Shown one piece after another: positions 1 through 7,790 of a stretch of 22,790 nucleotides of DNA. The DNA is from an uncultured Thermomonas sp. (GTDB lineage Bacteria > Pseudomonadota > Gammaproteobacteria > Xanthomonadales > Xanthomonadaceae): the NCBI GenBank assembly GCA_946480065.1, contig CAMLJA010000004.1, positions 1 to 22,790 on the forward strand, in the 5' to 3' direction. Position 1 is the stretch's first letter; each line of letters opens with the position of its first letter. Both the position numbers and the translations under genes were made by a program. The notes beneath the pieces are model-generated. The model saw nothing but the letters and a program-made list of their open reading frames with translations, was not told the origin of the DNA and searched no databases.

Positions 1-1
1 C

Positions 2-307
2 GACGACGGCAGGTTCGTGTGGCCGGGCTTCGGCGACAACCTGCGGGTGCTGGAGTGGATGATTCGTCGCGTCGAGGGCGAGGTGGACGCGGTGGAGACG
101 CCGATCGGCCGCCTGCCTGCCGAGGACGACCTCAACCTGGACGGGCTGGCGCTGGACGAACGCGCCCGCGCGGCGCTGCTCGGTTTCGACCGCGAGGGCT
201 GGCGCGCCGAGTTCGACGGCATCGCCGGCTACCTGCGCGAATACGGCCCGCGCATGCCCGACGCCCTGCGTCGCGAGCAGGAGCGGATTGCCGCGGCACT
301 TGCTTGA
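2..307 (+). CDS. pckG: Phosphoenolpyruvate carboxykinase (GTP), C-terminal fragment
   Basis: Only the last 101 residues are in the window; the gene runs off the left edge. PckG converts oxaloacetate and GTP to PEP, CO2 and GDP, the cytosolic entry step of gluconeogenesis. What shows it is the stretch FVWPGFGDNLRVLEWM near the start, the GTP-class PEPCK block that helps form the nucleotide pocket, followed by the family's charged helical tail (RREQERIAAAL). The ATP-type enzyme has no such block. The reading frame is open to the first base, so the apparent GTG at 17 is internal and not a start. The 168 bases after the stop hold no gene, only the receptor promoter and leader. Confidence in the family is high although the catalytic P-loop and metal sites lie outside the window. 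Confidence 0.9.
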   Translation, partial: DDGRFVWPGFGDNLRVLEWMIRRVEGEVDAVETPIGRLPAEDDLNLDGLALDERARAALLGFDREGWRAEFDGIAGYLREYGPRMPDALRREQERIAAALA

Positions 308-369
308 ACCGCGCCGAAACCCGCCGAAACTGAATACGGCCGCGGTTTCCTGAATTGGGCCTGAGGGGC

Positions 370-399
370 TTGTTAAGGATTCGTTGGCTGGTCTATAGT
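370..399 (+). promoter_or_regulatory. Candidate sigma-70 promoter of the TonB-dependent receptor
   Basis: TTGTTA (370-375) and TATAGT (394-399) are separated by 18 bp; they match the sigma-70 consensus at 4/6 and 5/6 positions. Transcription would start near 406, exactly where a GC-rich hairpin (406-427, one G-G mismatch) begins, leaving a leader of about 70 nt. Inferred from sequence only. Confidence 0.5.
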
Positions 400-475
400 C
401 GGGCGGTCGGGCCGCTTCGGGCCGGACGTATTCGTATTTCTTTGGTCACAACTGTCCCTATGGGGGTTACACACA

Positions 476-3400
476 ATGGCTTCTAACAATCTTGCCAAAG
501 GCCTGAAGCGGAGCGCGCTGACCCTGGCGCTCAGCATGTGCTTCGTTGGCGCGGCCCTGGCGGCCGAGACCGGCGGTCTGCGCATCACCGTCACCGGCAA
601 CAACGGCCAGCCCGTCGCCGGCGCGACCGTGAAGGTCAGCTCGCCGTCCAGCCTGGTCTCCAAGACCGGCGTCACCGGCGCCGCCGGCAGCCTCAACCTG
701 CAGGGTCTCGACCCGGCAACCAACTACACCGTGCAGGTCGTCGCGCCCGGTTACAACGACTACACCGCCAGCAACGTGGCCGTGGTCAGCGGCAAGAACC
801 TCAGCGTCGGTTATGCGCTGGGCGTGACCAGCCTCGACGCCGTGGTCGTCACCGGCGCCTCGCTGGCGGCCGTCGACACCACCTCGGCCACCGTCGGCAC
901 CACGCTGACGCTGGACACCGTGGAGTCGCTGCCGACCGGCCGTAGCTACCAGAGCTACCTGCAGCTGGTGCCGGGCGTGAAGCCCAGCCCGGGCGGCAAC
1001 CCGTCCTCGAAGTCCGGCGTGAACTACTCCGACATCGGCGGCGCCACCGGCACCTCGACCGACAACGTCTACTACCTCGACGGCGTGGACGTCACCGACC
1101 CGAACAGCGGCACCTTCGGCGCCAACTTCAACTCCGAGATCATCCAGGAGCAGCAGGTCATCACCGGCGGCGTGCCGGCCGAGTACGCGGGCGGTTCCGG
1201 CCTGATCTCCAAGGTGGTCACCAAGTCGGGTGGCGACGAGTTCCACGGCTCGATCAACTACTACCTGCAGAACGACAACCTGGTCGCCAAGGACAAGCAC
1301 GGCGAGTCCAACGGCTTCTCGACCTACGATGCCGCGGTCACCCTGGGTGGCCCGATCATCAAGCAGCGCCTGTGGTTCTTCGGTTCGTACCAGAAGAAGA
1401 GCCGTACCGACGACGTGGTCAACCCGCTGACCGACGAGCTGCTGCGCACGGTCGACACCAACTCGCACTACGGCTTCCTGAAGGCCACCTGGCAGATCAC
1501 GGACGACGACCGCCTGACCGCCGAGTACTTCAACGACCCGTACACCCGTTCGGGCTCGACCGATTCGACGGTCCTGAACAACCGCGACCTGGCGCGCCGC
1601 CAGGGCGGCGACAACTACAAGCTGGACTACTCCCATGACTGGGAGAACCTGCGCCTGAACCTGTACGGCTTCCGCCACGAGGGCGAGCTGGCCAGCACCC
1701 CGGCGATCCAGGATGCGCGCAACGACGTGGCCTTCTACGGCCGCAACGCCACCAACGCCGAGCGCCAGCTGGGCGGTTCGGGCACCTCGTTCGACATCTT
1801 CAACAACCGCGACGAGTACGGCCTGAACCTCGAGTACTGGCTGGACACCGCGTTCGGCAGCCACACCTTCAAGGTCGGCTTCTCGGACACCGAGAACCTG
1901 TACAAGGAAGCGTCGGACTACTCGGGCGCGGACCATGCCCGTTACGTCTCGATCGCGGCTGAAGACGCCGGCGTGAGCGTGGACCAGTACTTCGGCTCCG
2001 GCTGGAGCGGAACCCGTTCGATCACCGCCACGGATGCCACCCGCATCCTCAACGCGATGAACAACGGCACCGACTCGGCCTACTACCTGGGCCTGCTGGA
2101 TACCGACCACAACGGCTCGGTCTCCGATGCCGAACTGCGCGCCTACCAGTTCACCAGCACCTCGGGCAACCCGAACGGCCAGGTGAACGCGTACCGCATC
2201 ATCCGCGAGGTCAACAACCCCTACAGCGTCAAGTCCAAGGGCAAGACCTTCTACCTGCAGGACACCTGGACCAAGGACCAGTGGACCGTCAACGCCGGCG
2301 TGCGCGGCGAGCAGTGGCGCCACTACGCCTCCAACGGCGAAGAAACCTACACCTTCGACTGGAAGTTCGCCCCGCGCCTGAGCGTGGTGTACGACCTGAA
2401 CGGTGACGGCCGCAGCAAGGTGTGGGGCTTCGTGGGCCGCTACTACGACCCGATCCGCACCAACATGTCCGACTTCGCCGGCGCCCTGACCGGTCCGGAA
2501 GACGCCGAGCAGATCTACGTCGGCGACCGCTGGCTGACCTACCGCACCCGCGGCGGCGCCAAGACCCCGGACGCGCTGTTCGCCCCGTCGACCAAGACGC
2601 CGTATACCGATGAAATGATGATCGGCTATGCGACCACCTTCGGCCGCGACCTCAGCCTGTCGGTCACCCTGACCAACCGCGTCACCAAGAACCTGCTGGA
2701 AGACTACGACCTGTCGCTGTACTCCGATCCGACCACCCCGTGCGAGAATCCGGAAGAGAACTTCGGCTATGCCTGCCCGGGTTCCGCGTTCTACCTGCCG
2801 TACTCCTACTTCGGCTATGACAGCGCCCCCAACTCGAACTACGTCATCGCCACCCTGGCCGGCGGCAAGCGCGAGTACCAGGGCCTGGAAGTCACCCTGA
2901 CGAAGCAGAAGAGCGACAACTGGCAGGGCCTGGTGTCGTACACCTACAACAACGCCCACGGCAACTCGAACTCCGACAGCAACGCGGACTTCCAGGGTGA
3001 CTGGATCGCCCTCGACCCGCGCGCCCCGAACCAGTGGGGCCCGCAGCCGGGCAACATCGAGCACCAGCTGAAGGCCTACGGGGTGTACTACTTCGACTTC
3101 GGCCTGGAGCTGAGCGGCGTGTTCAACTGGAACAGCGGCATCAAGTACAGCCGCACGTTCGCAGCCTACGGCCGCCACCTGCCCGAGATGTCCGACGGTT
3201 ACGAGTACGGCGGCGTGTACGACAGCTGGATCCTCCCGGGCGCGGTGGGCGGCGAGACCGGTCCGTCCTACTACACCCTGGACGTCCGCGCCAAGTACAC
3301 CTACCCGGTGCCGGTGGGCAAGCTGGAACTGTTCCTGGACGTGTTCAACATCCTGGACAAGCAGTCCCCGATCGCCGAGCAGGACCTGGTGGGCGGCGAC

Positions 3401-3478
3401 GGCGTGTACGCGTTCGGCGAGGCCAACCAGTGGGTCGCCCCGCGTCGTGCCTACCTGGGCGTCCGCTACTCGTTCTGA
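476..3478 (+). CDS. Oar-like TonB-dependent outer-membrane receptor with carboxypeptidase-regulatory-like N-domain
   Basis: A 1000-residue outer-membrane receptor, presumably importing a bulky substrate with TonB energy; the substrate cannot be told. A signal peptide (1-30, ALAA cleavage region) is followed by a carboxypeptidase-regulatory-like beta-sandwich (about 33-116, GQPVAGATVKV), a TonB-box-like segment LDAVVVTGA (120-128), a plug (about 135-250) and a long beta-barrel ending in RYSF, with the C-terminal Phe typical of Bam substrates. This order is that of Oar/OmpA-related receptors common in Xanthomonadaceae. Residues 542-553 (DTDHNGSVSDAE) form a textbook EF-hand loop within the barrel region. 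The start at 476 has GGGGG at 462-466, 9 nt upstream, and gives a complete signal peptide. Its own promoter and strong terminator make it monocistronic. Codons are strongly C/G-ending, consistent with high expression. Confidence 0.9.
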   Translation: MASNNLAKGLKRSALTLALSMCFVGAALAAETGGLRITVTGNNGQPVAGATVKVSSPSSLVSKTGVTGAAGSLNLQGLDPATNYTVQVVAPGYNDYTASNVAVVSGKNLSVGYALGVTSLDAVVVTGASLAAVDTTSATVGTTLTLDTVESLPTGRSYQSYLQLVPGVKPSPGGNPSSKSGVNYSDIGGATGTSTDNVYYLDGVDVTDPNSGTFGANFNSEIIQEQQVITGGVPAEYAGGSGLISKVVTKSGGDEFHGSINYYLQNDNLVAKDKHGESNGFSTYDAAVTLGGPIIKQRLWFFGSYQKKSRTDDVVNPLTDELLRTVDTNSHYGFLKATWQITDDDRLTAEYFNDPYTRSGSTDSTVLNNRDLARRQGGDNYKLDYSHDWENLRLNLYGFRHEGELASTPAIQDARNDVAFYGRNATNAERQLGGSGTSFDIFNNRDEYGLNLEYWLDTAFGSHTFKVGFSDTENLYKEASDYSGADHARYVSIAAEDAGVSVDQYFGSGWSGTRSITATDATRILNAMNNGTDSAYYLGLLDTDHNGSVSDAELRAYQFTSTSGNPNGQVNAYRIIREVNNPYSVKSKGKTFYLQDTWTKDQWTVNAGVRGEQWRHYASNGEETYTFDWKFAPRLSVVYDLNGDGRSKVWGFVGRYYDPIRTNMSDFAGALTGPEDAEQIYVGDRWLTYRTRGGAKTPDALFAPSTKTPYTDEMMIGYATTFGRDLSLSVTLTNRVTKNLLEDYDLSLYSDPTTPCENPEENFGYACPGSAFYLPYSYFGYDSAPNSNYVIATLAGGKREYQGLEVTLTKQKSDNWQGLVSYTYNNAHGNSNSDSNADFQGDWIALDPRAPNQWGPQPGNIEHQLKAYGVYYFDFGLELSGVFNWNSGIKYSRTFAAYGRHLPEMSDGYEYGGVYDSWILPGAVGGETGPSYYTLDVRAKYTYPVPVGKLELFLDVFNILDKQSPIAEQDLVGGDGVYAFGEANQWVAPRRAYLGVRYSF

Positions 3479-3505
3479 TCCGCGACACCGCAACTGCAAC
3501 ACCTG

Positions 3506-3535
3506 GGCCGGCGCGAAAGCGCCGGCCTTTTTTTT
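3506..3535 (+). terminator. Rho-independent terminator of the TonB-dependent receptor
   Basis: A perfect 9-bp GC stem (3506-3514 with 3519-3527) is closed by a GAAA tetraloop and followed by eight T residues (3528-3535), 27 nt after the receptor stop codon. Confidence 0.95.
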
Positions 3536-3667
3536 GGGCCGCTTGCGGGAGCGGGGAGCTGCTCCTCCCGTCCGTCCGGGTAGGGCCGCCATCCGACCCA
3601 TGGACCGCGCAAGACACGCGCAACGGTGGTATACCGGCGTCGTCGGCGGATGACCCGCGGAGGCCAC

Positions 3668-4759
3668 ATGTTCGTCAACCTGCTCCTGGCGGCGGCGCTC
3701 GCCGTCCAGCCCGTCTCCGACCAGGCGCCGGTCGTTTCCACCGCCGCCTCCTTGCCGCCTCCGCCGGCTCAGGTGATGGCGATCCCGGAGGACCTGCGCG
3801 CCGCGTTCCGGCGGGAAGTGGTGGATGCCACGCGCTTCCCCGAAGCCCGCCTCGAGAAGCTGGTCGCGTTCGTGTTCGGTCCCGACAGGCTCGGCGTCGA
3901 GTACAAGGCCGAAGCCACCCAGTCGGTCGCCGAATCCTTCCGTTCCAGGAAGGTCAACTGCCTGTCATCCACGCTGATGGTGGTGGCGCTGGCGCGCGAA
4001 GCCGGCCTCAAGGCCGAAGCGCAGGAGATCGACCAGGTGCTGGCGTGGGGCTCCACCGGAGAGCTGGTGATCCAGAGCAAGCACGCCAACGCCATCATCC
4101 AGGTGTCCAGCAAGCGGCGTTTCGTGGTCGACGTGGACTCCAGCGACGTGGAGGCCACCGCCGCACTGAACCCGATCAGCGACGAGAAGCTGCTGGCGCT
4201 GTTCTACGGCAACCGTGCCATGGAACTCATGGCCGACGGCCAGGCCGAGGCGGCCAGGCCGTGGCTGGAAGAAGCGTTGCGGCACGCCCCCGGCGACCCC
4301 GGGCTGCTGAACAATGCCGGCGTGCTGAGCCTGCGCCTTGGGCTGCCCGAGGACGCCGAGCGGCGGTTCCTGGCTGCGTACGAGGCCGATCCCGCCCAGC
4401 CCAGCGTGTTGTCCAACCTCATCGCCCTTTACCAGCGGCGGGGCGACCTGGCCCGTGCCTCGCTGTGGCAGGCGCGTTCGAACCAGGTCCTGCGCCACGA
4501 TCCCTATTACCAGTACAAGCTGGGACGGGAGCGCGAGCGGGCCGGCGACGCTCCCGCGGCGGTGCGCTTTTACCGGCGCGCGATCAGCCTGCACCGGGGC
4601 GAGCACCTGTTCCATTTCGCGCTGGCCAGGACCTACCTGGGCCTGGGCAACGTGCGCAAGGCCGACCGCGAGCTGTCGATCGCGCACGAGCTCAGCGACG
4701 GGCCGCTGCGGCAGCGCTACCAGGACAAGCTGGCGGCCCTGCGCCAGATGAGGCGCTGA
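3668..4759 (+). CDS. Exported transglutaminase-like / TPR protein
   Basis: A 363-residue protein in two parts. Residues 60-160 look like a bacterial transglutaminase-like (cysteine-protease fold) domain: Cys98 in VNCLSSTLMVVALAREAGL, His139 in SKHANAII and Asp155/157 in VVDVD fit the Cys-His-Asp triad in order. Residues about 175-345 form tandem TPR repeats (for example 213-243 and 245-275), a protein-binding scaffold. The N-terminus MFVNLLLAAALAVQPVS is a weak, uncharged signal sequence, so periplasmic location is inferred. I chose ATG 3668, with GGAGG at 3659-3663, over a further-upstream in-frame GTG at 3626 that would add a basic, non-signal extension (YRRRRR). TGGTATACC at 3627-3635 could be an extended -10 promoter. 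Substrate and partners are unknown; it sits alone between a terminator and the sigma-factor operon. Confidence 0.75.
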   Translation: MFVNLLLAAALAVQPVSDQAPVVSTAASLPPPPAQVMAIPEDLRAAFRREVVDATRFPEARLEKLVAFVFGPDRLGVEYKAEATQSVAESFRSRKVNCLSSTLMVVALAREAGLKAEAQEIDQVLAWGSTGELVIQSKHANAIIQVSSKRRFVVDVDSSDVEATAALNPISDEKLLALFYGNRAMELMADGQAEAARPWLEEALRHAPGDPGLLNNAGVLSLRLGLPEDAERRFLAAYEADPAQPSVLSNLIALYQRRGDLARASLWQARSNQVLRHDPYYQYKLGRERERAGDAPAAVRFYRRAISLHRGEHLFHFALARTYLGLGNVRKADRELSIAHELSDGPLRQRYQDKLAALRQMRR

Positions 4760-4835
4760 GCACCCGCCAGGGGCTGGATTCCGCCGCGCCGCACCGGGCT
4801 TAAACCCCCGGCGCCCCCGCTGCATCACAATCACC

Positions 4836-5423
4836 ATGCTGATGCAGACCCTGCCGCCCGCCGTGGCACCCGATGCCGCCGCGTTCGACGCTGGCGAGGA
4901 CGCCGCCCTGGCGCGGCGCGCCGCCGCGGCGGACGTGCGCGCGTTCGAACAGCTGTACCGGCGCCACCACGGCCGCGTCTACGGCGTGATCGTGCGGCTG
5001 GTGGGGCACGCCGGCGCGCGCGCGGAGGACCTGGCGCAGGAAGCCTTCCTGCGGGCCTGGCAGGCCCTGCCGGGGTTCCGCTTCGAGAGCGCGGTGTCGA
5101 CCTGGCTGCACCGGCTGGCGGTGAACACGGCGCTGATGGAGTTGCGCTCCCGGCGCAGCCGCCCCGGGCAGGACGAGGACGAGGACGCGCTGGACGGGAT
5201 CGCCACCCCGGACACCGCCGGCCGCGCCATGCTGGGCCGCGACCTGGAGCGGGCCGTGGCCACCCTGCCGCCGCGCGCGCGCGCGGTGCTGGTCCTGCAC
5301 GACGTGGAAGGCTGGAAGCACGAGGAGATCGCCGCCGAACTGGGCATGGCGGTGGGAAGTTCGAAGGCGCAGCTGCACCGCGCGCGCGGCCTGCTGCGCA
5401 CGCGCATCGGAGGAATCGCATGA
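4836..5423 (+). CDS. ECF (RpoE-type) RNA polymerase sigma factor
   Basis: A 195-residue group 4 sigma factor that directs RNA polymerase to a small regulon. The sigma-2 region (about 35-100) has AEDLAQEAFLRAWQAL for core binding and -10 melting; an acidic linker (GQDEDEDALDG, 111-121) joins it to sigma-4 (about 135-190) with LPPRARAVLVLHDVEGWKHEEIAAELG and the helix-turn-helix GSSKAQLHRAR that reads the -35. There is no sigma-3 domain and no C-terminal extension. No Shine-Dalgarno precedes ATG 4836; instead CACAAT (4826-4831) lies 4 nt before the start, which could mean a leaderless transcript. Its stop overlaps the next gene's start (ATGA), so sigma and anti-sigma candidate are translationally coupled. 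The signal that activates it is not evident. Confidence 0.93.
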   Translation: MLMQTLPPAVAPDAAAFDAGEDAALARRAAAADVRAFEQLYRRHHGRVYGVIVRLVGHAGARAEDLAQEAFLRAWQALPGFRFESAVSTWLHRLAVNTALMELRSRRSRPGQDEDEDALDGIATPDTAGRAMLGRDLERAVATLPPRARAVLVLHDVEGWKHEEIAAELGMAVGSSKAQLHRARGLLRTRIGGIA

Positions 5424-5917
5424 ACAACGGACCGGATCGGATGGGCGAGGCGGAGCTGCGGCTGGCGCTGCGCGGCTTGCGGCGGGACGTGGCGCCGGCG
5501 CACGACCTGTGGCCCGGCATCGAGGCACGCCTGCACGGCCTTCCCCGCCAGCGCCGGCAGCCCCGCAACTGGCTGCTCTCGCTGGCCACCGCGGCGTCGC
5601 TGGTACTGGCGGTGGGCCTGGCCTGGCAGCTGCAGCCCGGCCCGGGACCGCAGGGCGGGGAAGCGGGGCCTGCCGCCCCCAGCCTGGTGCAGCGGGAGGC
5701 CCAGGGCATGACCGTGCAGTACCAGGCGGCCCTGCGCGAAATGGACCCCGACGCCATCCCGGCGTCCTGGCGGCCCGGCATCCAGGCGCTGGACCGCAGC
5801 GCCGGGGAGATCCGGCAGGCGCTGCGCCAGAACCCCGATTCCCGCCTGCTGCTGGAGCGGCTGCGGGACACCTATACCCGCCGGCTCGAACTGTCGCGCC
5901 GCGCGCTTTACGTATGA
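5420..5917 (+). CDS. Probable single-pass membrane anti-sigma factor
   Basis: A 165-residue protein starting inside the sigma-factor stop codon (ATGA at 5420-5423) with a strong GGAGG at 5409-5413. Residues 1-45 are cytoplasmic in character and contain DLWPGIEARL, a motif I associate with small anti-sigma proteins; residues 51-70 (WLLSLATAASLVLAVGLAWQ) form one membrane helix; the remaining roughly 95 residues would be periplasmic and mostly helical. It contains no cysteine, so it is not a zinc-binding (HxxxCxxC) anti-sigma factor. Holding the upstream sigma factor inactive at the inner membrane is inferred from gene order, coupling and topology, not from a catalytic or zinc signature. It overlaps the next frame at ATGA 5914, but the better start of the following gene is 5935. 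Confidence 0.7.
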   Translation: MNNGPDRMGEAELRLALRGLRRDVAPAHDLWPGIEARLHGLPRQRRQPRNWLLSLATAASLVLAVGLAWQLQPGPGPQGGEAGPAAPSLVQREAQGMTVQYQAALREMDPDAIPASWRPGIQALDRSAGEIRQALRQNPDSRLLLERLRDTYTRRLELSRRALYV

Positions 5918-5934
5918 AGACCAAGGAGTTGGAC

Positions 5935-6828
5935 ATGCGCACCCTGACCCTGATCGCGGCCACCGCGCTTTCGCTGGCCTGCCTGGCGCCGGCCGCGCGG
6001 GCCGGCACCCCCATCGACCAGACCCGCCCTCTGGATCCGCTGGGCCGGGTGGAGATCGACAACCTCAAGGGCCGGGTGGAGGTGCGCGCCTGGAACCGGC
6101 CCGAGGTGCGGATCACCGGCACCCTGGGCCGGGGCGTGGAGAAGTTTTCGGTCGAGGGCGACCGCGGCGAGCTGCGGATCGAGGTGAAGTATCCCAGCCG
6201 CAACCGCGATACCGAGCCCACCCACCTGGTCGTGCAGGTGCCGCTGCAGGCGGCCCTGGAGGTGGACACCGTGGCCGCCGACATCGACGTGGGCGGGGTG
6301 GCGCCGCGCGAATTGTCGCTGCAGTCGGTGAGCGGCGACGTGACCGCCAACGGCGCGCCGCGCCGGGCCACGGTGGAATCGGTGAGCGGCGACGTGACCC
6401 TGACCTTCAACAGCGCCAGCGTGGAGGCCAGCACCGTCAGCGGCGACCTGTCGCTCAACGGCCGCCTGGATGGCGAGGCGGCGGTGGAAAGCGTGTCCGG
6501 CAACATCCGCTTCGACAGCCGCGGCGAGCGCCTTGCGAAGTTCAGCGCCGGCACCGTGTCGGGCGACGTGGACGCGCGCCTGGGCCTGGCCGACGGCGGC
6601 GAGGTGCGGATGGAAAGCGTGAGCGGCGACCTCGTCGTGGCGGTGCCCAAGGACCTGTCGGCCGAGGTCAGCGGCGAGAGCTTCAGCGGCGACCTGGCCG
6701 CGCCCGGCGCGCACGTTCGGCGCGAGAAGTTCGGCCCGGGCGCCAGCCTGGACGCACGCTACGGAGCGGGCAAGGGCACGATCCGGTTCGAGACCTTCTC
6801 CGGCGACGCCGAGCTGCGCTGGCAGTAA
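5935..6828 (+). CDS. Exported DUF4097-type beta-repeat protein
   Basis: A 297-residue secreted protein, third gene of the sigma-factor operon. A clear signal peptide (1-23, cut after ARA) is followed by a head (about 30-110) and eight repeats built on S/T-V/F-S-G-D/N (near residues 132, 150, 168, 187, 208, 229, 250 and 288), as in DUF4097 putative adhesins, which are thought to fold as stacked beta strands. No catalytic residues are visible. The start at 5935 was chosen because AAGGAG (5923-5928) lies 6 nt upstream and the signal peptide begins there; the ATG at 5914 would add seven polar residues. Coding with an ECF sigma and its anti-sigma suggests an envelope-stress or surface role, which is inference. 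Confidence 0.8.
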   Translation: MRTLTLIAATALSLACLAPAARAGTPIDQTRPLDPLGRVEIDNLKGRVEVRAWNRPEVRITGTLGRGVEKFSVEGDRGELRIEVKYPSRNRDTEPTHLVVQVPLQAALEVDTVAADIDVGGVAPRELSLQSVSGDVTANGAPRRATVESVSGDVTLTFNSASVEASTVSGDLSLNGRLDGEAAVESVSGNIRFDSRGERLAKFSAGTVSGDVDARLGLADGGEVRMESVSGDLVVAVPKDLSAEVSGESFSGDLAAPGAHVRREKFGPGASLDARYGAGKGTIRFETFSGDAELRWQ

Positions 6829-6851
6829 GCCGGTTCGCGGCCGTCCAAAGC

Positions 6852-6880
6852 AAAAGGCCGCATCGGTGATGCGGCCTTTT
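6852..6880. terminator. Bidirectional Rho-independent terminator
   Basis: A perfect 13-bp inverted repeat (6852-6864 with 6868-6880, loop GGT) starts with AAAA and ends with TTTT, so it works on both strands. It lies between the plus-strand DUF4097 gene and the minus-strand gene ending at 6916. Confidence 0.92.
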
Positions 6881-6915
6881 CGCGTGTCCTGCCGCGGCTG
6901 GCGGCGGTGGCCGGC

Positions 6916-7782
6916 TCAGAGATCCTGCTGGTAGCGCACGTAGGGCACGGTGCCCTCGTCGTTCTTGTCGCCCGCGGGGGAGAACGGATTGTGGCCGGAG
7001 GTGACCACGTTGTCCGCGCCCACCGTGAGCTGACCGCTCCAGGGCGTGCGCCAGGTCAGCCCCAGGCCCAGGCCCTTGAAGACCTCGCTTTCGCCCGGCA
7101 CGTTGACCACGCGGCCGACGATGTTGGCGCCGAACGCGCCGAACCCGCCGCCCACGCTCAGGCTGCGGGTGTTCCACTGGTCCGCCAGCTGCGGCACGTC
7201 GTTGGCCGGCACCAGCCGCACGCGGGCCACGGTGCCGCCCACGCTGACGAAGCCCTCGCGGCCGATGCTCTTCTCGGCGAACAGCGAGAAGTCGCTGGAT
7301 TCGACCTTGGCCCCGCCCTGGGCGGGCGAGAGCCATGCGGGCAGGGTGGTGCTGCGGCCGCTGCCCACCGCCACGCCCACCTTGTTGCCGTTGCGGCTGA
7401 GGCTGGCGCTGGCGGTGCCGTGGCGGCTGCTGCCGCCGGCCTTGTTGTCGCCGTCCAGCGCGGCCAGCACGCAGTTGCTGGCCAGTTGGCCGATGCCGCT
7501 GGCCATGCCGTCGCGGCGGTCGCACAGCAGCGCTAGCGAGTCGCCTGCCTGCAGCCCGTAGGTGGCTTCAAGGGTGGTGCTGCCGAAGCGCCAGCGGGCC
7601 CCGGCGCCGGTGCCGGTGGTCGCGGGTTCCAGCAGCAGCACGGCTTCCAGCTTGCCGCTGGCCTTGTTGAGCACCGGCACCACCGCGGCGTCGCGCTTGC
7701 CCTTCGACTGCGCCTGCACGGCACCGCTGGCGCAGGCCAGGGCGAGCAGGGCAGTGGCGATGGAGGTCAGGCGCAGGGACAT
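6916..7782 (-). CDS. Exported protein of unknown function, possibly outer-membrane
   Basis: A 288-residue protein I do not recognise by name. It has a good signal peptide (1-24, cut after VQA). The mature part is rich in Gly, Ser and alternating polar/apolar residues (SLSVGGGFGAFGANIVGRVV, GLGLGLTWRTPWSGQLTVGADNVV) and ends in PYVRYQQDL, suggestive of beta strands, perhaps a small barrel or an outer-membrane-associated sheet. Two mature cysteines, Cys87 and Cys104, could form a disulfide. There is no lipobox and no enzyme motif. It converges on the sigma-factor operon at a shared terminator. A sigma-E-like promoter sits immediately upstream and there is no clear Shine-Dalgarno at ATG 7782. 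A function in the envelope is inferred only from export and promoter type. Confidence 0.7.
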   Translation of the reverse strand: MSLRLTSIATALLALACASGAVQAQSKGKRDAAVVPVLNKASGKLEAVLLLEPATTGTGAGARWRFGSTTLEATYGLQAGDSLALLCDRRDGMASGIGQLASNCVLAALDGDNKAGGSSRHGTASASLSRNGNKVGVAVGSGRSTTLPAWLSPAQGGAKVESSDFSLFAEKSIGREGFVSVGGTVARVRLVPANDVPQLADQWNTRSLSVGGGFGAFGANIVGRVVNVPGESEVFKGLGLGLTWRTPWSGQLTVGADNVVTSGHNPFSPAGDKNDEGTVPYVRYQQDL

Positions 7783-7790
7783 GGTGCAGG

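Noticed and set aside
307..347. Inverted repeat AACCGCG/CGCGGTT after pckG as a terminator
   Set aside because: Only 7 bp with a 27-nt loop and no T-tract; the two CCGAAAC copies inside are short chance repeats.
3546..3570. CGGGAG/CTCCCG hairpin after the receptor terminator
   Set aside because: No T-tract and an asymmetric inner bulge; the real terminator is already at 3506-3535.
467..3667. A 1066-codon open frame on the minus strand across the TonB-dependent receptor
   Set aside because: It mirrors the codon periodicity of the strongly supported plus-strand gene; its translation is low-complexity Val/Gly/Arg/Ala without domains, as is usual for antisense frames in high-GC DNA.
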